Shown here piece after piece: positions 49,514-60,092 of a DNA stretch of 64,000 nt. Numbering within the stretch: position 1 is the first letter of the stretch; every line of letters starts with the position of its first letter. Made by a program: the position numbers and the translations under genes. Where the stretch lies: the NCBI GenBank assembly GCA_963763485.1, contig CAVXOW010000006.1, forward strand, positions 62,001-126,000. Reading direction: 5' to 3'. The notes under the pieces are model-generated. The model did not search any database and was not told where the DNA came from. It saw nothing but the letters and a program-made list of their open reading frames with translations. The stretch comes from CAWCKS01 sp963763485. Lineage in GTDB: Bacteria > Pseudomonadota > Alphaproteobacteria > Rhizobiales > Xanthobacteraceae.

Positions 49514-50507
49514 AGCGATACGCGTCGCGCGGCTGACGGCCCTGCATGCTGGCGCTGGAGTAGACCTCGCGCACCGGTTGCTGACGCGCAGCCTGCACGG
49601 TGTCGCCGAAGAAGTAGAAGTTCGAGGTCAGCGACGAGCTTTCCCACGGCGTCTGATGACCGTCGGTGGTCTGGTTGACGTCGAGACGGACGTTCTTGAA
49701 GAATTGCTCGACCGGCACGTTGGGCTGGCGCGCGATCTTCAACACAGCATTGGTGTACGGGCTGTCGTTACCCTGGCCGTCGAGCGCTTCGGTGCCCGGA
49801 GCGGTCGAATAACCGACGATCGAGCCGTTCGGCGCGTCGACGATTGCAAGGCCCCGCGTCTTCTCGGAGAGACCGGCGAACGGGTTGTTGCGGCAGGCGT
49901 CGATCATGACGATGCGCATGCGGCTCGGCACCGCCTGCAGCGTCGCCATCACGTCGACCAGGCGAATGCCATTGGTCGGCAGATCGGCCTCGCTGTTCAC
50001 CTTGGCGTCGACCGGGATCAGATAGTTGTCGCCGGCGACCTGCACGCCGTGACCGCCGTACCACACCAGTGCAACGGTGTTCGGGCCTTTCTCGGCGATC
50101 TTGGACGAGAAGCTGCGCAGCACGTCGATCATCTCGTCGTGGCCGAGGTCGGTCGCCTGAATCACTTCAAAGCCCGCCGAGTTGAGCAGTTGCGACACCG
50201 CGCGGGCGTCGTTGGCTGGATTGGGGAGCTGGACTACGTTGCGATAGTTCGAGTTGCCGATCACAAGCGCGACGCGCTGCTCGGGACCGGTTTCCGCGGT
50301 CGGATTACCGACATTCACCGGGCTGGTTGGCTGCGCGACGAAGCCGCGCGGCGTGGCGTCGGCGCCGGTGTCGGCACTGGCAGAAACGGCCGGCGCCGCG
50401 GTCTGGTCCTCGGCGTGGGCGGCGAGCGGAGCCGTGAACGAAAGCAGGCCGGCGACGACAGCGCCGGCAAGATACCCGCCGAAGCGGGAACGTAGAAACG
50501 GATGCAT
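49452..50507 (-). CDS. Caspase-like (peptidase C14) secreted protein, catalytic half, frameshifted
   Basis: Starts at the ATG at 50507 after AGGAGAATTAGCC, with a signal peptide (GYLAGAVVAGLLSFTAPLAAHA). The caspase p20 domain VALVIGNSNYRNV has both catalytic residues: His about 152 in WYGGHGVQ and Cys about 205 in IDACRNNPF. Substrates are unknown; bacterial caspase-like proteins cleave after Arg/Lys or Asp and some act in regulated death or envelope control. The frame breaks at ALANELGARLSG where the conserved continuation is in the next frame (see the C-terminal half). As sequenced the protein loses its tail. Confidence 0.88.
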   Translation of the reverse strand: MHPFLRSRFGGYLAGAVVAGLLSFTAPLAAHAEDQTAAPAVSASADTGADATPRGFVAQPTSPVNVGNPTAETGPEQRVALVIGNSNYRNVVQLPNPANDARAVSQLLNSAGFEVIQATDLGHDEMIDVLRSFSSKIAEKGPNTVALVWYGGHGVQVAGDNYLIPVDAKVNSEADLPTNGIRLVDVMATLQAVPSRMRIVMIDACRNNPFAGLSEKTRGLAIVDAPNGSIVGYSTAPGTEALDGQGNDSPYTNAVLKIARQPNVPVEQFFKNVRLDVNQTTDGHQTPWESSSLTSNFYFFGDTVQAARQQPVREVYSSASMQGRQPRDAYRYALANELGARLSGLHRLLPD

Positions 50508-50762
50508 GGCTAATTCTCCTTGGCGCATAGAGTCCGATGCCTATCGGTGACGGTTTAGGCCAAGGGCGTTCATGGCTCCGTGACCGGGGTCACGCAGCTG
50601 AAACGGAACAGGAATCCAGGGAGAAACGGGGCGAAACTGTTCCGATTTACCGTCTATTAATCGAATTAGATGGTTGTTTAAGCCAGCCCTTAACGATTTC
50701 GCGCCACAAATAGGGTTGGCCGTGAAGTTGCGTCCGTTCGCGTCCCTACCCTTTAGTTGTCA

Positions 50763-52361
<1,599 letters not shown>

Positions 52362-52401
52362 CGCGCATTGCGCCAGAAGAGTCCTATGCAACAATACCTT
52401 G

Positions 52402-52590
52402 ATGCCGACAGAATCTCCCTGTGTCGCGATCTGCCTGATCGACCCGAAGACCGGCCTGTGCCTGGGCTGCGGACGCACGCTGCCCGAGATCGCGCGCTGG
52501 CCTCGGCTGGAGAGCGCCGAGCGGCGCGCCATCATGTCCGGTCTCGCGCGGCGCATGACGGAGGCCGGCCTCACTCCGCCCGAGGCGTAG
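52402..52590 (+). CDS. DUF1289 small Cys-rich protein
   Basis: 62 residues, ATG 52402. The pattern C-x3-C-x2-D-x3-G-x-C-x-G-C-x-R-T (SPCVAICLIDPKTGLCLGCGRT) is the DUF1289 hallmark, probably binding a metal or Fe-S cluster. Role unknown. Lies 41 bases after the histidine kinase and 43 before the retropepsin-like gene, so the three may form an operon. Confidence 0.85.
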   Translation: MPTESPCVAICLIDPKTGLCLGCGRTLPEIARWPRLESAERRAIMSGLARRMTEAGLTPPEA

Positions 52591-52633
52591 CGGCTGTTCT
52601 TCGTGATCCGGCTCAAGACCGCGCAGGTGCCGC

Positions 52634-53167
52634 ATGAACCGCGTGCTCCTGATGCTGGTCGGCCTCTTGCTGGTTGCCGGCGTCGCCACTTACGGCGACC
52701 GCACGAGCCTGCGCGAGGTGCAGCACGCCTTCGCCGCCATCGAGGATGTCACCGGCTCGATTTCAGGCAAACAACATGGCCTCGCGTCGGCGCGCGAAGT
52801 GCAGATCAGCCGTGGTCACGCAGGCCAGTTCGGGGTGCAGGCCTCGATCAACGGTGTCACCACGCCAATGGTGATCGACACCGGTGCGAGCTCCGTGGTG
52901 TTGACCTTTGAGACCGCCAAGGCCGCCGGCCTGCCGCTGGAATTGCTCGACTACGACGTCGATCTCGAGACCGCATCGGGCCGCACCAAGGGCGCGCGGC
53001 TGACGCTCGATCGGCTCGCGATCGGCAAGCTGGTCGAACACTCGGTCCCCGCGCTGGTGGTGCCGCAAGGACAGTTGAAGTCGAACCTGCTCGGCATGAG
53101 CTTTCTCGACCGGCTCGAGAGCTGGGAAGTACGCGCTGACCGCCTCGTGTTGCGCGGCTATCCGTAG
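52634..53167 (+). CDS. Retropepsin-like aspartic protease (TIGR02281 family)
   Basis: 177 residues with one N-terminal membrane anchor (VLLMLVGLLLVAGVATY). The single catalytic motif VIDTGASSVVLT (Asp about 82) is of clan AA, and half-size as in retroviral proteases, so it must dimerise. The second hydrophobic-Gly motif LLGMSFLDRL is present. Found widely in alphaproteobacteria; substrate unknown, active site on the periplasmic side. Confidence 0.88.
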   Translation: MNRVLLMLVGLLLVAGVATYGDRTSLREVQHAFAAIEDVTGSISGKQHGLASAREVQISRGHAGQFGVQASINGVTTPMVIDTGASSVVLTFETAKAAGLPLELLDYDVDLETASGRTKGARLTLDRLAIGKLVEHSVPALVVPQGQLKSNLLGMSFLDRLESWEVRADRLVLRGYP

Positions 53168-53190
53168 CTTCGCCGCGCCATTGTCCAATT

Positions 53191-53262
53191 GAGCATGAGC
53201 TTTCGGAAAACCAGCCCCCACCCGTCGGGTCAAGCCCGAGGGCATGCTTTCCGGATCATGCT
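53191..53262. repeat. RIME-like palindromic intergenic repeat, copy 5
   Basis: Ends GAGCATGAGC and GGATCATGCTT, inner arms TTTCGGAAAACCAG and GGCATGCTTTCCGG, core CCCCCACCCG. It lies between the convergent retropepsin-like and dusA stops and reaches the dusA stop codon. Confidence 0.78.
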
Positions 53263-54249
53263 TCACGCGGCAACTGTCTCCGCGACTGGCTCTCTGATCA
53301 GCGCCATGGCATCGCGCAGCACCTGCGCGCCGGCGCCTTTGCGCCCCGCATTCTCGGCGAGATAGCGGCGATAAGCCCGCGCGCCGGGCACGGCATGGAA
53401 TGCTCCCAGCAGGTGGCGCGTGATCGAATGCAGGCGGGTACCACCGGCCATTTCCGCCTCGATGTATTCAAGCATGGCGCCGAGCACATCCTTCATCGTC
53501 TGCGGTGGGCTGCGATCGCCAAACACCTCGGAGTCGACCGCAAGCAGATGCCATGGCTCCTTGTAGGCGGCGCGGCCGAGCATGACGCCGTCGACGTGCC
53601 GCAGATGTTGTTTGGCTTCGTCGAGGCTTGCGATCCCGCCGTTGATGATGACGGGAACCTGCGGCAGCTCGGACTTGAGCCGATAGACCAGGCCGTAGTC
53701 GAGCGGCGGGATGTCGCGGTTCTCGCGCGGCGACAGCCCCTTGAGCCAGGCCTTTCGCGCGTGCACGATCAATTCATCGGCGCCGGCCGCAATTACCGCC
53801 TGCGCCAGCGCGCGCAGCGCCACTTCCGGATCCTGATCGTCGATGCCGATGCGGCACTTGACCGTCACGGGAATGCGCACCGCGCGCTTCATTGCCGCAA
53901 CACCCTCGGCAACCAGCGCGGGCTCCGCCATCAGGCAGGCACCGAAGCGGCCCTCCTGGACGCGATCCGACGGGCAGCCGACATTGAGATTGATCTCGTG
54001 GTAACCAAAATCCTCGCCGATACGAGCGCAGGCGGCGAGTTGGTCCGGCTCGCAGCCGCCAAGCTGCAGCGCTACCGGGTGCTCGCTTGCGTTGAAGCCG
54101 ATCAGCCGGCGGCGATCGCCGTGCAGCACCGCTGCCGTCGTCACCATCTCGGTATAAAGCCGCGCCCGCCTTGTCAGCAGGCGATGGAAGAACCGGCAAT
54201 GCCGGTCAGTCCAGTCCATCATCGGCGCGATTGAGAAGATCGGTTCCAA
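53263..54249 (-). CDS. dusA: tRNA-dihydrouridine synthase A
   Basis: FMN enzyme reducing U20/U20a in tRNA. 328 residues. The start SIAPMMDWTDRHCRFF and YTEMVTTAA are DusA-specific. The region NLNVGCPSDRV followed by GRFGACLM holds the catalytic Cys. C-terminal helical tRNA-binding domain present. Single gene, leftward. Confidence 0.95.
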   Translation of the reverse strand: MEPIFSIAPMMDWTDRHCRFFHRLLTRRARLYTEMVTTAAVLHGDRRRLIGFNASEHPVALQLGGCEPDQLAACARIGEDFGYHEINLNVGCPSDRVQEGRFGACLMAEPALVAEGVAAMKRAVRIPVTVKCRIGIDDQDPEVALRALAQAVIAAGADELIVHARKAWLKGLSPRENRDIPPLDYGLVYRLKSELPQVPVIINGGIASLDEAKQHLRHVDGVMLGRAAYKEPWHLLAVDSEVFGDRSPPQTMKDVLGAMLEYIEAEMAGGTRLHSITRHLLGAFHAVPGARAYRRYLAENAGRKGAGAQVLRDAMALIREPVAETVAA

Positions 54250-54463
54250 GCTGGTCTCGTCTCGCAGGAAGGCCTCGATTTAAGCAAATCGGGCTGCGTC
54301 GGCTATATCATAAAGGTAGCGCTGGCAAAGCAATGACACGCCTCGGGGCTACCGTGTCGAGCCGAAACAACGGCCGGTACGATGCCAGCTCAACCGCAGT
54401 CATCAAGCGGTTCGCGGACCGAGCCGACGCAATCAGGGATGGTCTCTTCTCAGCGCAAATCTC

Positions 54464-55048
54464 TTAGCCTTTTGCGAACCGCGACTCGTGCCAGTACCAC
54501 CAGAGCACTGCGCCAATTCCGAGCACCGCTATCGCGACCAGGAGCACGATAAGGGCAGAAGCCTGGATCCACGCAGCCGCAGGAACACACAGCGCCATGA
54601 TAAGACCGAGCAGACAGACCTGCCAGGAAAACACGTGAACGCCTGCAGTGAACGTGCCGAGCGCCAAGAGCATGAGCACGGCCAGCCCGATCGCATTCGC
54701 ATCGAGGATCCTCTGGACGCTCGCCGACATGATTATATTCATCACGATCAGGAATGCGGCCCAGTGCAGCGCCTGCGTACAGATTAATCGGACCCGCGCG
54801 TTCTTGTCGTTGGCATTCGGCCATCCGGATCCCACTGCCAGCAACCCGATCAGCGGCGCGAGGAGTTCCCAATAGCCCATGATTGGTTGTTTCAAGAAAC
54901 TCGTATAGGCAACGCCGAGTATCGTCAGGATCAATACTATGCTGAAAGGCAGCTCTCTGATCCAAAAGCTTATGTGGCGCAGATTGCGTTCGGCGGCCTC
55001 GTGTTCGGCTGATCGTGGCTTCTGCAGGTCTGACTCCGTACTGCTCAT
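54464..55048 (-). CDS. Hypothetical membrane protein with about five helices
   Basis: 194 residues, ATG 55048 (MSSTESDLQKPRSAEHE) with AAGAGGAAC ahead. Hydrophobic segments occur at about 31-50, 60-75, 95-112, 122-140 and 155-185. I do not recognise a family. It follows macB in the same direction after a 195-base gap and begins the lower-GC accessory block at the right of the window. Confidence 0.65.
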   Translation of the reverse strand: MSSTESDLQKPRSAEHEAAERNLRHISFWIRELPFSIVLILTILGVAYTSFLKQPIMGYWELLAPLIGLLAVGSGWPNANDKNARVRLICTQALHWAAFLIVMNIIMSASVQRILDANAIGLAVLMLLALGTFTAGVHVFSWQVCLLGLIMALCVPAAAWIQASALIVLLVAIAVLGIGAVLWWYWHESRFAKG

Positions 55049-55243
55049 CGCGGTTCCTCTTGGAGCGAGATTCTCGGCGCTTTCCACCGCCCCATCCAAC
55101 AACATAAATAAAAGCCGTCAACTCGCGGAATCACACCGCACTGCTGAGGACGTGAAGCCCGCCAGGGATTTGAACGCTCCCGTCAACCAACGTGCGCGGC
55201 GTGAGCTTTGTGGCATTCGCCGGCGGCCATTTGACCGCTGCGT

Positions 55244-57379
55244 TCACTCATAGCGCAATGCTTCGATTGGATCGAGCCGTGCGGCCTTTCGCGCAGGGTA
55301 GTAGCCGAAGAAGATACCGACAGCCGCCGAGAACAAGAAGCCGCCCACGATGGCTGTCAGCGATATTGGTGCGGGCCATCCGGTAAGGATCGAAATGATG
55401 ATCGAAAGTATCGCCCCGACGATAATTCCGATGATGCCACCGCTCACGCTGAGAAATACCGCTTCGGCCAGAAACTGCAGCAGCACGTGCAGCCTTCGCG
55501 CACCGATCGCCATCCGCAATCCGATCTCCCGGGTTCGCTCCGTTACCGAGACAAGCAGGATGTTCATGATTCCGATGCCGCCGACGACAAGCGAAATGGA
55601 GGCAACCGCTGCAAGAAGAAGCGCCATGATGCGACTGCTGCCTTCCGCAGTCGCCGCGATCTGGCTCAGGTTTCTGACCGAGAAATCGTTCGCGGTTCCT
55701 GGTTTGACGCGGTGACGACGAGCCAGGATTTCGGTGGCTTGATCGATCGCTGTCTGAACGCTGGCCTGGTCCACTGCCTGTACGTAGATTTGATTGACAT
55801 ATCCAGCCAGCCGGGTTTGGAGACCGTAGGGGTTCGGTGGCAGCGGATAGATCCAGTTGACCGCCGTTTGTTGCTGGCTCGGAGCCGCGACGCCAAGGAT
55901 TTTGCGCTCAGCTGTTGAGAACGGAACGAGGATGAGATCGTCCTGGTCCTGCCCGTAGGACGTTTGTCCCTTGGATTCGAGAATCCCTATGACGCGCAAT
56001 GGCACGTTCTTGACCTGCACCACTGCACCGATCGGATTCTGCGAGCTGCTGAAGAGTTGACGGCGCACAGTCTCTCCGAGAACGGCAACAAGCCCGGCGC
56101 CGCGCTCATCCTCGAGTGTAATCTCCCGGCCGCTGGCGATCTGCCAGTTCGTCATCGGAGGGTAGTTGGGACTGACACCCTGGATACTGGTCGACCAGTT
56201 CTGGTCCGCAAACCGGGCCTGCCCCGACTGGCGGATGAGATAGCTTACCTCCCCGACGGCAGATGCCTCTCGCCGGATCACCTGGGCGTCAGCGACCGTC
56301 AATGTCGATGCGCTTCCCGAGCCGCCCCGAGCGCCGCCGCTCGTGACCGCTCCGGGTAGAACAACCACGAGGTTAGTTCCCAGGCGGGAGATCTCTTTTC
56401 GTACGGCCTCATTGGCCCCTTGACCGAGGGAGACCATGGCAATCAATGCGGCGACGCCGATAAAGACCCCGAGCATCGTTAGCGCCGAACGCATCTTGTT
56501 GCGCCAGATCGCCTCGGCTGCTGCTGTCATCACCATCCACGCGAACGCCCATGACGCACTCGTCAGTCCGGCATAGGATGGCGGTGGTCCAGCCTTGGAC
56601 TGCGCGGCCGATTCGCTGGTTACCCCAACTGCTGCGGTCGTCAGCCGAGACGACTTTTGATGAACTGGATTCTTCACGTCTGTGACAATCTCGCCATCGC
56701 GCATGGTCAGTACGCGATCCGCATAGGCAGCGACGTCCGGCTCGTGAGTGACGACGATGATCGTGACGCCTTGTTCGCGATTTAGCGAACTGAGCGTCTG
56801 CATGATCTCGTTTGAGTTCCGCGTATCGAGATTGCCGGTCGGTTCATCGGCCAATAGAAGGCTCGGCCGATTGATCAGCGCTCTCGCGATCGCGACCCGC
56901 TGCTGCTGTCCGCCGGACAGTTGGCCCGGCGTGTTGCGTTCCCGGTCACGCAGTCCAAGCTGATCCAGAACCGCGCGGGCTCGATCGAACCGCGCACCCG
57001 CCTGGCCCTGACCAGACATCGCATACAACAGCGGCAATGCGACGTTATCGATGGCGCTCGTGCGCGGCAAAAGATTGAAGCTTTGAAAAACGAAGCCCAG
57101 CCTTTCACTTCGAAGCCCCGCGAGATCAGGCTCGGCAAGCCGTGCAACGTCGATTCCATCGAACCAGTAGTGACCACTCGTGGGTCGGTCGAGGCAGCCG
57201 AGGATCGACATGAGTGTCGATTTGCCCGATCCCGAAGCACCCATGATGGCGATGAACTCACCGTGCTCGACGGTAAGGGTCACATCCCGAAGCGCATAAA
57301 CATCAACGTCACCGACGTGATAGGTCCGCGACACATGCTCGACCCTGATGACCGGCTCGCTCATGTCATTAGCCGCCAT
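55244..57379 (-). CDS. macB: MacB-type ABC transporter (ATPase fused to permease)
   Basis: 711 residues. N-terminal ATPase: Walker A GASGSGKST, signature LSGGQQQRVAIARAL, Walker B LLLADEPTGNLD. Four helices: one near 280-300 and three at the C-terminus (FtsX-like, LVVGGIGIMNILLVSVTERTRE in part), with a large periplasmic domain between. MacB drives export of macrolides, toxins or lipoproteins with a MacA adaptor and an outer-membrane TolC. It starts 18 bases after macA. ATG 57379 or 57364. Confidence 0.92.
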   Translation of the reverse strand: MAANDMSEPVIRVEHVSRTYHVGDVDVYALRDVTLTVEHGEFIAIMGASGSGKSTLMSILGCLDRPTSGHYWFDGIDVARLAEPDLAGLRSERLGFVFQSFNLLPRTSAIDNVALPLLYAMSGQGQAGARFDRARAVLDQLGLRDRERNTPGQLSGGQQQRVAIARALINRPSLLLADEPTGNLDTRNSNEIMQTLSSLNREQGVTIIVVTHEPDVAAYADRVLTMRDGEIVTDVKNPVHQKSSRLTTAAVGVTSESAAQSKAGPPPSYAGLTSASWAFAWMVMTAAAEAIWRNKMRSALTMLGVFIGVAALIAMVSLGQGANEAVRKEISRLGTNLVVVLPGAVTSGGARGGSGSASTLTVADAQVIRREASAVGEVSYLIRQSGQARFADQNWSTSIQGVSPNYPPMTNWQIASGREITLEDERGAGLVAVLGETVRRQLFSSSQNPIGAVVQVKNVPLRVIGILESKGQTSYGQDQDDLILVPFSTAERKILGVAAPSQQQTAVNWIYPLPPNPYGLQTRLAGYVNQIYVQAVDQASVQTAIDQATEILARRHRVKPGTANDFSVRNLSQIAATAEGSSRIMALLLAAVASISLVVGGIGIMNILLVSVTERTREIGLRMAIGARRLHVLLQFLAEAVFLSVSGGIIGIIVGAILSIIISILTGWPAPISLTAIVGGFLFSAAVGIFFGYYPARKAARLDPIEALRYE

Positions 57380-57397
57380 TCAATCATTTTGCGACGA

Positions 57398-58669
57398 TCA
57401 CAGCCGTGGGCGCGGCACGCTGGCAGAGCCGTTCGTTGAGTCTCGCTGCTCGGCAACAATCACGGCGTCGTCTCGTGTCAGCCCACCTTGAACAATCTCG
57501 GTGTAATTGTCGTCGTCCAGCCCCGTCACAAGTTGAACGGATACCGGCTTGCCGTCCCGCAGCACCCAAACATGCGCCCGATCCGAATCGCGAATTGCGG
57601 TTCCGGCTGGGGCATAACGCAATGCCTGGTTCGGAACACGAAGCACGTCGCTACGCTGATCCGTCACGATTGCCGTCGCCGCCGTAAGACCCGGTTTGAG
57701 GGCAAGATCGGCGTTGTCGACACTGATGACGATGTCATAAGTGACAACGTTCTGTACCGTTTGAGGAGATTGGCGGACTTGAGTGACAACCCCGTCAAAG
57801 CTGCGCTTTGGGTAAGCGTCAACGGTAAATGTCGCCTTGTTGCCCTGTCTGATGCCGCCGATATCGCTTTCGCTCACACTGGCATCAACTTGCATCTTGG
57901 CAAGATCGCTCGCGATCAGGAACAGCGTCGGAGTTTGAAAGCTCGCAGCAACGGTCTGTCCCATGGTGACGTTGCGGGAGACGACCGTACCCTCAACCGG
58001 CGAGACGATATTTGTGTAATCCAGATTGATCTGTGCTGCATCGAGTACAGCCTGGCGCTGCCGGTTCGTGGCCTCATCAAAAGTGATCTGGGCCACCGCC
58101 TGCTCATAAGCGCTGTTGGCGTTGTCGTAGGCATCGACCGACACGTTCCTTGTCGGGAGCAAAATCAGCGCACGTCCGAGTGCGAGCTTGGCATAGGTCA
58201 GCGACGCCTTGTCCTTCTCCAGCTGCGCATTTGCGACCGCCAGGTTCGCTTTCGCCTGGTCGACAATGCTTTGATAGGGGCGCGGATCAATCTTGGCGCA
58301 GATCTGTCCGCGCTTGACCTGCGTGTTGTAGTCGCAGCTCAGCTCCTGGATGACGCCGGATATATAACTCCCGACGATGACCGTAAGTTCGGGGTTGACC
58401 GTGCCGGTCGCGGTTACACTTCGGGTTATCGCGCCGACCGTGACGGGAGCCGTCGTATATCGAACTGCGCTTTCGCTGCTTAAGGACCACCAGAGGGCCC
58501 CGGCCGCAATGAGGATCAGGGCCGCGACGATCGCGCCGACAGCCCAGCGTTTAGCTCCAAATGACTTTTTCTTCGTTGCCGCCGCCGGTGCCGATTGGCC
58601 GACAGCTGGAAACGGCACCAGGGACGCGCCCTTTTGTTCAATTGCGTCGATGCCGACTTGCTTGTTCAT
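57398..58669 (-). CDS. macA: MacA-type periplasmic adaptor (membrane fusion protein)
   Basis: 423 residues from the ATG at 58669. One N-terminal membrane helix (AVGAIVAALILIAAGALWW), a split lipoyl/barrel-sandwich motif (GTVNPELTVIVGSYISGVI ... IVSPVEGTVVSRNV) around a coiled coil hairpin, and a beta-barrel (VDASVSESDIGGIRQG). It links MacB to an outer-membrane channel. A FixK/FNR-like box and a TATTGT -10 element lie at the right spacing upstream (58726-58739, 58699-58704), so induction at low oxygen is likely. Confidence 0.9.
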   Translation of the reverse strand: MNKQVGIDAIEQKGASLVPFPAVGQSAPAAATKKKSFGAKRWAVGAIVAALILIAAGALWWSLSSESAVRYTTAPVTVGAITRSVTATGTVNPELTVIVGSYISGVIQELSCDYNTQVKRGQICAKIDPRPYQSIVDQAKANLAVANAQLEKDKASLTYAKLALGRALILLPTRNVSVDAYDNANSAYEQAVAQITFDEATNRQRQAVLDAAQINLDYTNIVSPVEGTVVSRNVTMGQTVAASFQTPTLFLIASDLAKMQVDASVSESDIGGIRQGNKATFTVDAYPKRSFDGVVTQVRQSPQTVQNVVTYDIVISVDNADLALKPGLTAATAIVTDQRSDVLRVPNQALRYAPAGTAIRDSDRAHVWVLRDGKPVSVQLVTGLDDDNYTEIVQGGLTRDDAVIVAEQRDSTNGSASVPRPRL

Positions 58670-58698
58670 TTCGCAACGTCCAGCCGATAATCGTTTCG

Positions 58699-58704
58699 AC
58701 AATA
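58699..58704 (-). promoter_or_regulatory. Candidate -10 element of macA
   Basis: TATTGT on the minus strand. Its centre is 31 bases from the centre of the FixK-type box, the spacing of a class II FNR/FixK promoter (box at -41.5). It predicts a start site near 58692 and a short leader to the macA ATG. Confidence 0.5.
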
Positions 58705-58725
58705 CTTGACGAGCGGAAGCGACTT

Positions 58726-58739
58726 TTGATGCGTGTCAA
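58726..58739. promoter_or_regulatory. FixK/FNR-type box between macA and cbpA
   Basis: TTGATGCGTGTCAA fits the FixK consensus TTG(A/C)-N6-(T/G)CAA, differing from perfect TTGAT-N4-ATCAA at one position. It sits in the divergent gap, 57 bases from the macA start and 90 from the cbpA start. The -10 spacing favours macA; on the cbpA side only a weak TACCCT is seen. Confidence 0.65.
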
Positions 58740-58828
58740 ATTGATTGCGCCTGAGCTACCCTCAATGTCTTGATGCCGACTTAGTGCGACTCGGCCATTT
58801 TGGGGAGCTTCATGGTGTGGAGGCGGCT

Positions 58829-59737
58829 GTGAGAGACCCTTATGAGGTTTTGGGTGTCGCTCGTTCTGCCTCGGCAGAGGATGTTCAAAAGGCTTATCGC
58901 AAGCTTGCGAAAAAGCTGCATCCCGATCTCAATCCGGGTGATCGAGAAGCCGAGGAGAAGTTCAAGGAGGTGGCTGGCGCCTACGATCTGCTCGGCGATC
59001 CGGAGAAGCGTAAAAAGTTCGATAGCGGAGACATCGACGCCGCGGGCACCGAGCGGCCTCGGCAAGAGCACTACTACCGCGATTTTGCTTCCTCAGGACA
59101 GGACCACCCCTATACCAATAGTGCGGGGTTCGCCGACTTCATGGATTCAGAAGATGCGCTCGCTGAACTCTTGAAGCAAACCGCGCGGGCGCGAGCCAAC
59201 AGACGCGGTTACGATCTTGAGTTTCGACTCCCGATCGAGTTTGTCGAATCCATCACCGGCGCGAACAAGCGTCTGACGTTGCCAGATGGCGGTACGCTGG
59301 ATGTGAGCATCCCGCCCGGAATCGTCGAAGGGCAGGTTCTGCGATTGCGCGGCAAAGGAGCACCCGGAACGGGAAAGGGCGGTGCGGGTGACGCTCTCAT
59401 TGAAGTTGAAATCAAGCCGCATCGGTTTTTTTCGCGTCGTGGCGACGATATTTATCTGGAGGTGCCGATCACTATTTCCGAGGCAGTTCTCGGTGCGCGG
59501 ATCAAGGTCCCTACACCTTCTGGCGAGGTAACAATGACGGTGCCGAAAGGATCGAATACCGGCACCAAGTTGCGCCTGAAGGGCAAAGGCGCTCCCAAGC
59601 AAGGAGGCGGTTATGGCGATCAGTTGATCGAGCTGAAGCTCATGCTTCCGAAGGGACCGGATCCGGAACTGGAGGCCTTCGTGTCGAATTGGGAAAACGG
59701 CAAAAGCTATAACCCGCGCGAGGATGCGCTGTCATGA
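58829..59737 (+). CDS. cbpA: CbpA/DnaJ-class J-domain co-chaperone
   Basis: 302 residues from the GTG at 58829 (VRDPYEVLGVARSASAED), which has GGAGGCG ahead. J domain with HPD at 31-33, then C-terminal domains with GGxLDVSIPPGI and MTVPKGSNTGTKLRLKGKG, without the DnaJ zinc finger. It stimulates DnaK. Overlaps cbpM by ATGA. Shares a divergent control region with macA containing a FixK-type box. Longer starts upstream (58745) have no family support. Confidence 0.92.
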   Translation: MRDPYEVLGVARSASAEDVQKAYRKLAKKLHPDLNPGDREAEEKFKEVAGAYDLLGDPEKRKKFDSGDIDAAGTERPRQEHYYRDFASSGQDHPYTNSAGFADFMDSEDALAELLKQTARARANRRGYDLEFRLPIEFVESITGANKRLTLPDGGTLDVSIPPGIVEGQVLRLRGKGAPGTGKGGAGDALIEVEIKPHRFFSRRGDDIYLEVPITISEAVLGARIKVPTPSGEVTMTVPKGSNTGTKLRLKGKGAPKQGGGYGDQLIELKLMLPKGPDPELEAFVSNWENGKSYNPREDALS

Positions 59738-60015
59738 AAGTCAGCAGGCAAGAATTTCTTTCCATCTCGGGCCTGACCGATGAGGCACTGAACGCCTGGC
59801 TTGAGGAGGAATGGTTGATTCCGACCGAGCCGCCCCCGGAGGCGGCGTTCTCCGAAGTCGATGTCGCGCGAGCTCGATTGATCAGAGATCTTCAGCAAGA
59901 TCTGGGGGTCAACGCGGAAGGCGTGAGTGTGATTCTAAGTTTGCTCGATCAACTTCACGGTATGCGCAGGACGTTGTTGGAGCTCCGCCCTAACATTCAA
60001 GTCAAGTCTGAATGA
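59734..60015 (+). CDS. cbpM: Chaperone modulator CbpM
   Basis: 93 residues, MerR-like helical fold (RQEFLSISGLTDEALNAWLEEEWLIP ... DVARARLIRDLQQDLGVN, both in part). CbpM binds the CbpA J domain and blocks it. The four-base overlap with cbpA is consistent with balanced production. Confidence 0.88.
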   Translation: MKVSRQEFLSISGLTDEALNAWLEEEWLIPTEPPPEAAFSEVDVARARLIRDLQQDLGVNAEGVSVILSLLDQLHGMRRTLLELRPNIQVKSE

Positions 60016-60047
60016 CGCAATCAATCAGCGATCAGGATCAGGGAATA

Positions 60048-60073
60048 TCCCTCCCGCGGCAACGCAGGAGGGA
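60048..60073. terminator. Hairpin between cbpM and the BA14K gene
   Basis: TCCCTCC and GGAGGGA form a 7-base stem around CGCGGCAACGCA in the gap of two convergent genes. There is no T run, so it is a weak call. Confidence 0.4.
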
Positions 60074-60092
60074 GGATGTGAACGTACCAACG

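Noticed and set aside
54333..54467. Possible 44-residue plus-strand gene between dusA and the membrane protein gene
   Set aside because: No ribosome site, no recognisable motif, and its end overlaps the stop of the leftward gene at 54464. A chance frame is more likely.
55150..55170. FixK-like site TTGA...TCAA near 55170
   Set aside because: The half-sites are 9 bases apart instead of 6, so it does not fit the dimer spacing.
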